From assembly GCA_022709605.1 (NCBI GenBank), contig JAKLIM010000110.1, positions 1 through 10,017 on the forward strand: a stretch of 10,017 bases of DNA, given 5' to 3'. The stretch comes from Bacteroidota bacterium (GTDB taxonomy: Bacteria; Bacteroidota; Bacteroidia; Bacteroidales; Paludibacteraceae). The notes under the pieces were generated by a model that was not told the origin of the DNA, ran no database searches, and saw nothing but the letters and a program-made list of their open reading frames with translations. Both the position numbers and the translations under genes were made by a program. The number at the start of each line of letters is the position of its first letter. The first letter of the stretch is position 1. Below are positions 1 to 5,476 of this stretch, piece after piece.

Positions 1-167
1 TTCTTAAAAAAGGAACGGTTTTTTTATTTACTATAAAACTATAATAAATCCATTTTCTTACCTCTATTGCTTTCCTTATATTTTATTCTTCAGAAAATTT
101 GTCTTTTTATGAAATGTATCATTTATGAATAATTACACAAAATTATTGTTAATATATGTGAAACTAA

Positions 168-197
168 TTTGTTTTACTATATTAAAAGCTAATTTTG
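168..197 (+). promoter_or_regulatory. Candidate Bacteroidota housekeeping promoter for the operon
   Basis: TTTG at 168-171 and TAATTTTG at 190-197 match the known Bacteroides -33 (TTTG) and -7 (TAnnTTTG) elements, with an 18-nt spacer, slightly short of the usual length of about 19-21. Transcription would begin near 202-205. By eye this is the only paired match in the 441 bases before the susC-like gene. Such short AT-rich motifs arise readily by chance in DNA of this composition, so the call is tentative. Confidence 0.4.
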
Positions 198-222
198 TCT
201 TCAGGTTTATCTGTGGGTTTTT

Positions 223-276
223 ATGTTAATAATGTTCAACACACTACCCTGGTGGATAACTACAATAATTCTGTAA
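223..276 (+). other. 17-codon leader-peptide-like reading frame with tandem Trp codons
   Basis: ATG at 223 opens a frame encoding MLIMFNTLPWWITTIIL and ending with TAA at 274-276. It begins about 20 nt after the start point predicted from the 168-197 promoter. The two adjacent TGG codons (250-255) lie 2 nt before the 5' arm of the hairpin at 258-266, and the stop codon falls in the hairpin loop. This is the geometry of a transcription-attenuation leader, but it has no Shine-Dalgarno sequence, and a frame this short can easily occur by chance. I do not claim it is translated. Confidence 0.17.
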
Positions 277-303
277 CATTATATAGATTGTAGTTTCTTT
301 TTT
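258..303 (+). terminator. T-tailed hairpin: intrinsic terminator or attenuator in the leader
   Basis: AACTACAAT (258-266) is the exact reverse complement of ATTGTAGTT (287-295). The 9-bp stem has a 20-nt loop and is followed directly by TCTTTTTT (296-303). A stem plus T tract is the pattern of a Rho-independent terminator on the + strand. The stem is AT-rich and the loop long, so it should be weaker than a standard terminator. It lies 139 nt before the susC-like start and downstream of the promoter candidate, so it could be a leader attenuator. Alternatively it could end a transcript from a gene upstream of the window. Confidence 0.42.
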
Positions 304-333
304 AATACTTAAATTTCCATTCTTTTTTATATT

Positions 334-363
334 GCCAATTGGCTCATCATATATTAGGATGAG
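334..363 (+). promoter_or_regulatory. Palindrome plus adjacent hairpin, possible operator or leader RNA element
   Basis: GCCAATTGGC (334-343) is a perfect 10-base palindrome. Its last base begins a second inverted repeat, CTCATC (343-348) with GATGAG (358-363), which has a 9-nt loop and can be extended outward by two G-U pairs in RNA. The two structures share base 343. The palindrome could be a DNA-binding site for a dimeric regulator, or the pair could be alternative folds of the leader RNA. No T tract follows, so it is not a terminator. The function is unknown. Confidence 0.22.
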
Positions 364-441
364 TTCTTTGTTGTCAGAAAAAGGGGACGAGATAATGAAG
401 GTTATATAATTTCTAACAATGTTTTATCTATTTTATAATCA

Positions 442-3400
442 ATGCATTTAAACATTTACAAATTTAGATTTGGAATGGCAATGATGATGTTATTACTGTT
501 CATCGTTGTCGATGTTAACGCGCAATTATCATCAAGTGCTACAACCAATATTAAGTCGAAGCGTGAAATTTCCGGTAGTGTAGTTGATGAGCGAAAAAAC
601 CCATTGCCGGGTGCAAATATAATTGGCGTGGAGACTAATTTGGCTACAGTAAGCGATATTGATGGAAAATTCACTTTAAATGTTCCGACAGGTAAAGATA
701 TTCTGTTTACGGTATCATTTGTGGGGATGAAAACCCGGCAAGTGATATTAAAAGAAGGTCAGAATGTACTCAACATTCAGTTGGAGCCTTCTGCTGTTGC
801 CATGAATGAAGTAATGGTGGTTGGTGCTTATGGAACAGTTCAGAAAAGATCGGACATGGTGAGTTCGGCCTATCAGGTGAATGCCCAACAAATTGAAACA
901 CTACCCGCCGCCCGGATTGATAACCTCCTCGAAGGATTAGTACCCGGACTAAAAATAGATGTAAACACTGATGCGGCCAGTAGCACACGATCACGATTGA
1001 ATACCCGCATCCGTGGAGAAGGCTCAATGTCGGCTTCAAACGAACCACTCTGGATTGTAGATGGAACTCCAATTTATACAGGCGATCGTACCAATATGAT
1101 TCCAGGCATGAATACTTCGGTAAGCCCGCTTACTTACATTAACCCTGATGATATTGAAAGTTTGACGGTTTTGAAAGATGCTACAGCCACTTCTATTTAC
1201 GGAGCTAACGGTGCCAATGGAGTGATACTTGTAACTACCAAAAAAGGGAAAGCCGGGAAAATGGTGGTAAACTTATCGCAACAAAATGGAGCATCTAAGA
1301 TCAATCAGAGAACAAAATTCAAAGTTTTGAATGCTGAGGAATATTTAATGCTGGCTCGCGAATCGTATGTAAATTCCGGTCGCGATTTGAAATCATTCCC
1401 GTTTCAGGACAATGTGATGAACTCCTATACGACAACCAACACGGATTGGACTAAAATGTATTACGATATGGGTTCGTCCAATCAAACAAATCTTTCGTTG
1501 CGGGGCGGAAGCGATGCTGCAAGATATTTTATATCAGGCTCTTATTACAAAGGTAAATCAACAATCATCGGAAATTCACAGAAACGTTTTTCGGTTCGAG
1601 CCAATTTGGATATCGCTATGACTCCCAAATTGAACTTCAGATTTTATACTACAACATCATACAATTTAAATGAAATTTTCAACCCGAGCAATGATTATTA
1701 CCAAATTCTACCAATTTATTCGCCCTACAACGAAGATGGAAATAGTTTCAGACTTTATAATACTACAGTTTCCGAATTAGATGTAAATAATAACCCTTTG
1801 TGGACGAAGTCTAAGTTTTTCAATTCGCTGGCCGAGAGAGAAGAAAATGATTATACCCAACGTACACTGGCCACGAACTCAAATATTGTGTTGGATTATA
1901 AGGTGTTTAAAGGGCTGGAATGGACATCGCAGTTTGGAGCAGATTTTCAGAGTGGATATGAGGATCAGTATTCTGCCCGTACAAACTGGTCGGGGATGTC
2001 GCTAACAACTGCAGAACCCATTGGTTATTCTACCCGAAGCAATGCAAATTTCTTAGTTTGGACGCTGATAGAAAGGTTAAACTACCGTTATACTTTCGGT
2101 GAAAACACTTTTGGAAGTTTAATTGGTATGGAAGCAAATTCAAAAGAAAACCGTTCGTCGAGTGCATCCGGTTCCGGTTTTGTGAACGATAAAATCAAAG
2201 AGGTGTCATATGCTATTGATAAAAGTGGCTCCAGCAGCCGTGGTTCTTCGCGTTCATTGTCTTATTTTCTGCAGGAAAGTTATTCTTACGGAGGCAGATA
2301 TTACCTAACTGTAAATGGTCGTAGGGATGGGAATTCGGGCTTTGGAAGTGATTCGCAATGGGGAAATTTTGCTTCTGTAGGCGCATCATGGAATGTACAT
2401 AATGAAGAATTTTTTAAAAATAAAAATATTAATGTGCTGAAATTTAAAGCATCGTTTGGATCCAATGGAAATTCCCGAATTGGTTCGCAGGAAGCACTTG
2501 GAATTTACTCTTACAGTTCGAGTGATAATTATATGGGCCAACCCGGTGGTACAATGTCAGGCAGTCCGAATAGTAAATTAAGTTGGGAAACCGCCTATAT
2601 GACCAATGTGGGTTTACGACTTGAAATGTTTAAAAACCGACTGCAAATAGAGTTAGAAGGTTATCGAAAAAAAACAGTTAATTTGCTAAGCAATCTTGAT
2701 GTATCGAGAACAACAGGCGACACCCGAAGTTATCGTAACTCAGGTGAAATGCTGAATCAGGGAATTGAGTTAACAGTAGATGCTTTAATTCTTGATAGTA
2801 AAAATTATGAATGGAACCTGCATTTAAATGCTTCGCACAATAAAAACAAATTGCTTGAACTGTACAATGGTATTGAAAAAGTTATGGGAAATTATATCTG
2901 GCGCGAAGGGTACGATATTAATACACTGTACTTAATTCGATGGGCAGGAGTAGATCCTCGTGATGGTGCACCGTTGTGGTACGATGCCCGTGGTAACCTT
3001 ACTCGTTCGTATAGCGCCAATAATCGGGTAGCCTGGAAAAGTTCATCACCAATTTTAAGTGGTGGTATAACCAATAGTTTAAAGTATCATTCATTTTCTT
3101 TGCAAACACTATTTACTTATGTGATTGGTGGATATGCATTTAGTACGTTTGGTCGCAACGTTACTTCAGACGGATTGAATATTGGGTCCGACAATCAATC
3201 TGTAAATCAGTTGGACCGCTGGCAAAATCCGGGCGATATATCACTTTCGCCTAAACCCATCTGGAATACTTCCACAGGTTCGGTAATGAGTTCGACACGC
3301 CATGTATATAAAACAACGCATGTCAGATTCAAAAACATTTCATTGTCATACAATTTTCCGGCGGAGTTTATAAAACCAGTTGGACTAAGCACTTTAAATG

Positions 3401-3531
3401 TATTTGTAATTGCGGATAATATTGGCGTTTGGACACCACACGATAAGGCTTCAAGGAATTCATATAGTCAATCAATGAGTGGATATCCGATGGAGTCATC
3501 CATTTCTGCAGGTTTTAATTTGTCATTTTAA
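442..3531 (+). CDS. SusC/RagA-family TonB-dependent outer-membrane transporter
   Basis: Encodes 1029 residues, a normal length for SusC-like transporters, which form 22-strand outer-membrane barrels that import oligomers bound by a SusD partner using TonB/ExbBD energy. A Sec signal peptide is visible at 1-27 (n-region with K7 and R9, hydrophobic MMMLLLFIVV, probable cleavage VNA|Q). A carboxypeptidase-regulatory-like beta-sandwich follows at about 42-117. A TonB-box-like stretch (EVMVVGAYG, 123-131) leads into the plug domain (about 135-270), which ends in the family signature GANGANGVILVTTKKG. The barrel contains the typical GRRDGNSGFG segment near 627-636 and ends in a terminal Phe (AGFNLSF), as expected for BAM-dependent insertion. 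There is no N-terminal STN domain, so direct anti-sigma signalling is unlikely. ATG 442 is preferred over ATG 475 because it retains the charged n-region; no Shine-Dalgarno is present. The SusD gene starts 22 nt later. The substrate is not readable from the sequence; peptide is inferred from the M16 peptidase in the operon. Confidence 0.96.
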   Translation: MHLNIYKFRFGMAMMMLLLFIVVDVNAQLSSSATTNIKSKREISGSVVDERKNPLPGANIIGVETNLATVSDIDGKFTLNVPTGKDILFTVSFVGMKTRQVILKEGQNVLNIQLEPSAVAMNEVMVVGAYGTVQKRSDMVSSAYQVNAQQIETLPAARIDNLLEGLVPGLKIDVNTDAASSTRSRLNTRIRGEGSMSASNEPLWIVDGTPIYTGDRTNMIPGMNTSVSPLTYINPDDIESLTVLKDATATSIYGANGANGVILVTTKKGKAGKMVVNLSQQNGASKINQRTKFKVLNAEEYLMLARESYVNSGRDLKSFPFQDNVMNSYTTTNTDWTKMYYDMGSSNQTNLSLRGGSDAARYFISGSYYKGKSTIIGNSQKRFSVRANLDIAMTPKLNFRFYTTTSYNLNEIFNPSNDYYQILPIYSPYNEDGNSFRLYNTTVSELDVNNNPLWTKSKFFNSLAEREENDYTQRTLATNSNIVLDYKVFKGLEWTSQFGADFQSGYEDQYSARTNWSGMSLTTAEPIGYSTRSNANFLVWTLIERLNYRYTFGENTFGSLIGMEANSKENRSSSASGSGFVNDKIKEVSYAIDKSGSSSRGSSRSLSYFLQESYSYGGRYYLTVNGRRDGNSGFGSDSQWGNFASVGASWNVHNEEFFKNKNINVLKFKASFGSNGNSRIGSQEALGIYSYSSSDNYMGQPGGTMSGSPNSKLSWETAYMTNVGLRLEMFKNRLQIELEGYRKKTVNLLSNLDVSRTTGDTRSYRNSGEMLNQGIELTVDALILDSKNYEWNLHLNASHNKNKLLELYNGIEKVMGNYIWREGYDINTLYLIRWAGVDPRDGAPLWYDARGNLTRSYSANNRVAWKSSSPILSGGITNSLKYHSFSLQTLFTYVIGGYAFSTFGRNVTSDGLNIGSDNQSVNQLDRWQNPGDISLSPKPIWNTSTGSVMSSTRHVYKTTHVRFKNISLSYNFPAEFIKPVGLSTLNVFVIADNIGVWTPHDKASRNSYSQSMSGYPMESSISAGFNLSF

Positions 3532-3553
3532 TTTTAGATATAAAAATAAAGTC

Positions 3554-4990
3554 ATGAAAATAATAAAAACTATCAGACATATTATCCTGGCATTGTCGGT
3601 TTTTATACTGAATGGATGTAGCAATTTTCTCGAAGTAGAAACTGTGGGACGTGTTACTATTCCAAATTTCTATTCTGATATGGACGGTATGCGTTCGGGA
3701 CTTGCAGGAATGTACAGCGAAATGTACAATTACTATAGTTCGGAATTTTATAAATACCCCGAAATTGCAGGAAATATGGTTGATATAAAGGCGGTTTCGC
3801 AAGCAAGCGAACTGGTGGATCAATATAATTTCACTTCGGATCCGGAACAGGAAACCGGTGCAGTAGGTTATATTTGGCGAAAAATTTTGGTTGCAATGGC
3901 CAATGTAAATAACATGCTTTATTACCAACCGGACTTATTGATTAAATTTCCGGCTCATGCTGATGAATTAAATCAGATAAAAGCGCAAGCTTTATTTATG
4001 CGTGCACTATGCCATTTCGATTTGTGTCGTACTTACGCTCAGCCCTATAATTACTCTTCGGATGCATCACATTTGGGTGTTCCGGTTTTACTAAAAACTC
4101 CGGGACCTGACGACAATGTTTCCCGTGCCACTGTAAAACAAGTTTATGATCAAATAATTAAGGATTTACTTGAATCGGAAAAACTATTTGGTACTACAAC
4201 AATGACTGATTCTTATCATATTTCCAAAAAAGCGACACAGGCATTATTATCGAGAGTATATATGTATATGGGCGATTGGGACAATTGTATTAAATATTCA
4301 ACCGAAGTTATCAATTCATCTGAATTGGCTTATGGCAATGATTATCTTGCCATGTACAACAATTTGATTGCAGGTAAAGAAGCAATTTTCAGGTTGAATG
4401 GAAGCTTAAAAAGCGTAAAACTTGGCCAGTTTTATTCTTCTTCAACTCCGGCAGTGCTTGCTTCGGACACATTAATAAGCTTGTTTAAGGATACAACCGA
4501 CATAAGGTTTGATTTATTTAAGCGAGACATTACAACTTCGTCCAAATATCTTACATTGAAATACAATATTAAAGTTTCATATACCACTACAACAGAACGA
4601 TACGATCCTTTTATACTGCGTGTGAGTGAAATGTACCTGAATAGGGCCGAAGCTTATTTAAATAAAAATGAGTTACAAAATGCAGCTGATGATATAAAAG
4701 TAATCATCGCACGATCATTAAATAAAGCAATAAATGAAGTTGTGGTAAATTCAGGAAACAAGAGTGAACTTGCTCTTTTAATTGATACAGAACGGGTAAA
4801 GGAGTTGAGTTTTGAAGGGCATAATTTTTTCGATATCACCCGGAGAAAACAAGATCTGGTCAGAGGGAGAAGTACTTATTCGAATGTAAAAATGCTTACA
4901 TACCCCAACGATTTATTTATTTTGCCAATCCCTCAAACCGAATTGAATGCAAATACCAACATGATTGGAAATCCAACGGTAAACAATTAA
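3554..4990 (+). CDS. SusD/RagB-family surface substrate-binding lipoprotein
   Basis: Encodes 478 residues from ATG 3554. An in-frame ATG at 3479 would add 25 residues, but it lies inside the susC-like gene and would bury the signal peptide; the 3554 start gives MKIIKTIRHIILALSVFILNGC with a lipobox at L19-N-G-C22. SusD-like proteins are alpha-helical, TPR-containing lipoproteins that form the lid on the SusC barrel and bind ligand. The N-terminal SusD-like domain spans roughly residues 23-230 and the RagB/SusD C-terminal domain roughly 260-478. Hallmarks are RVSEMYLNRAEAYL (from 356), ERVKELSFEGHNFFD (from 413, followed by the usual RR) and the terminal LPIPQTELNAN segment near 457. The length is slightly short of the roughly 500-550 residues common in the family but looks complete. 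It lies 22 nt after its SusC partner and 21 nt before the next lipoprotein. Ligand specificity cannot be predicted from the sequence alone. Confidence 0.95.
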   Translation: MKIIKTIRHIILALSVFILNGCSNFLEVETVGRVTIPNFYSDMDGMRSGLAGMYSEMYNYYSSEFYKYPEIAGNMVDIKAVSQASELVDQYNFTSDPEQETGAVGYIWRKILVAMANVNNMLYYQPDLLIKFPAHADELNQIKAQALFMRALCHFDLCRTYAQPYNYSSDASHLGVPVLLKTPGPDDNVSRATVKQVYDQIIKDLLESEKLFGTTTMTDSYHISKKATQALLSRVYMYMGDWDNCIKYSTEVINSSELAYGNDYLAMYNNLIAGKEAIFRLNGSLKSVKLGQFYSSSTPAVLASDTLISLFKDTTDIRFDLFKRDITTSSKYLTLKYNIKVSYTTTTERYDPFILRVSEMYLNRAEAYLNKNELQNAADDIKVIIARSLNKAINEVVVNSGNKSELALLIDTERVKELSFEGHNFFDITRRKQDLVRGRSTYSNVKMLTYPNDLFILPIPQTELNANTNMIGNPTVNN

Positions 4991-5011
4991 TTTAAAAATT
5001 TGATATTAAAA

Positions 5012-5476
5012 ATGAAACGATTTAAATATATAGTTCCGGTTTTATTAATGGTTTTAGGCTTCAGTTCGTGCGGTTTGGACGAAAACGAACCCTACGATCT
5101 GAAATTCATACACATCATGCTCGATGGAGCTTCATCCACCACGGTGAGTTATAAAGCTAAAACTATTGCCACATATTCGGTCTATCTGAGCTCGGCTAAA
5201 TTTACCGAAAATGTGGAGCTTACTTACGAAATTGTTGTAGGTAATGGGTTAAAAGCCGGTGTGGATTACAACTTAATTACAACCGGCAATACATTGGTGT
5301 TCTTGCCGGGTATTTATGATATGCCCATACGCATTCAATGGTTGTCGAATCCGATCGATCCAACCAAAGATAATTCATTGAAAATAAAACTAATAAGCAA
5401 CAATAAGGGCTATACAATCGGTTTGCCTGGTCCCGATAAACTACAAAGCGAATTTGTAATAACTAAAGTTCAATAA
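5012..5476 (+). CDS. Small lipoprotein with a Calx-beta/DUF4843-like Ig fold, in the SusE position
   Basis: Encodes 154 residues from ATG 5012; an upstream in-frame TTG at 5000 is less likely because the ATG gives a clean lipoprotein signal peptide (MKRFKYIV, then a hydrophobic core, lipobox F17-S-S-C20). The residues after Cys20 (GLDENEPYD) are acidic, like the lipoprotein export signals that send Bacteroidota lipoproteins to the cell surface. The mature part is beta-rich. The segments YSVYLSSAKFTENVELTY, GVDYNL, LVFLPGIYDMPIRI and LKIKLISNNKGYTIGLPGP follow the pattern of Calx-beta or DUF4843-type domains often found just after susD. The exact family is uncertain without a profile search. 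Its stop codon overlaps the M16 start (TAATG), which points to co-translation with the peptidase. The likely role is an accessory ligand-binding or complex-stabilising lipoprotein; this is inferred from position and localisation only. Confidence 0.85.
   Translation: MKRFKYIVPVLLMVLGFSSCGLDENEPYDLKFIHIMLDGASSTTVSYKAKTIATYSVYLSSAKFTENVELTYEIVVGNGLKAGVDYNLITTGNTLVFLPGIYDMPIRIQWLSNPIDPTKDNSLKIKLISNNKGYTIGLPGPDKLQSEFVITKVQ

Larger units (their letters stand above)
1..441. other. Noncoding region / putative 5' leader upstream of the susC-like gene
   Basis: I see no credible protein gene, tRNA or rRNA in these 441 bases, which are strongly AT-rich. The first 30 bases hold an A6 run and a T7 run separated by a short G-rich spacer; this could be the remains of an upstream terminator, but it has no convincing GC stem. 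The rest contains a Bacteroidota-type promoter candidate (168-197), a 17-codon frame (223-276), a T-tailed hairpin (258-303) and a palindrome with an adjacent hairpin (334-363), each listed separately. If the promoter call is right, the 5' untranslated leader is about 240 nt, long enough for RNA-based regulation. The gene upstream of the window is not visible, so part of this region could instead belong to that gene's 3' end. Confidence 0.7.

Noticed and set aside
1..30. A-run/T-run around GGAACGG as an intrinsic terminator of an upstream gene
   Set aside because: The stem would consist only of A-T and wobble pairs with no GC core; it is too weak to call, and the upstream gene is not visible.
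770..1072. 100-codon open frame on the - strand inside the susC-like gene
   Set aside because: It is antisense to a clear SusC plug-domain coding region; its translation has no recognisable domain or signal and is rich in Cys/His/Leu as shadow frames often are.
3479..3553. 25-residue N-terminal extension of SusD overlapping susC
   Set aside because: It would place the lipoprotein signal peptide internally; the ATG at 3554 gives a standard lipobox at Cys22.
3515..3928. 137-codon open frame on the - strand across the susC/susD junction
   Set aside because: It overlaps two well-supported genes, shows no family features, and its composition is that of an antisense shadow.
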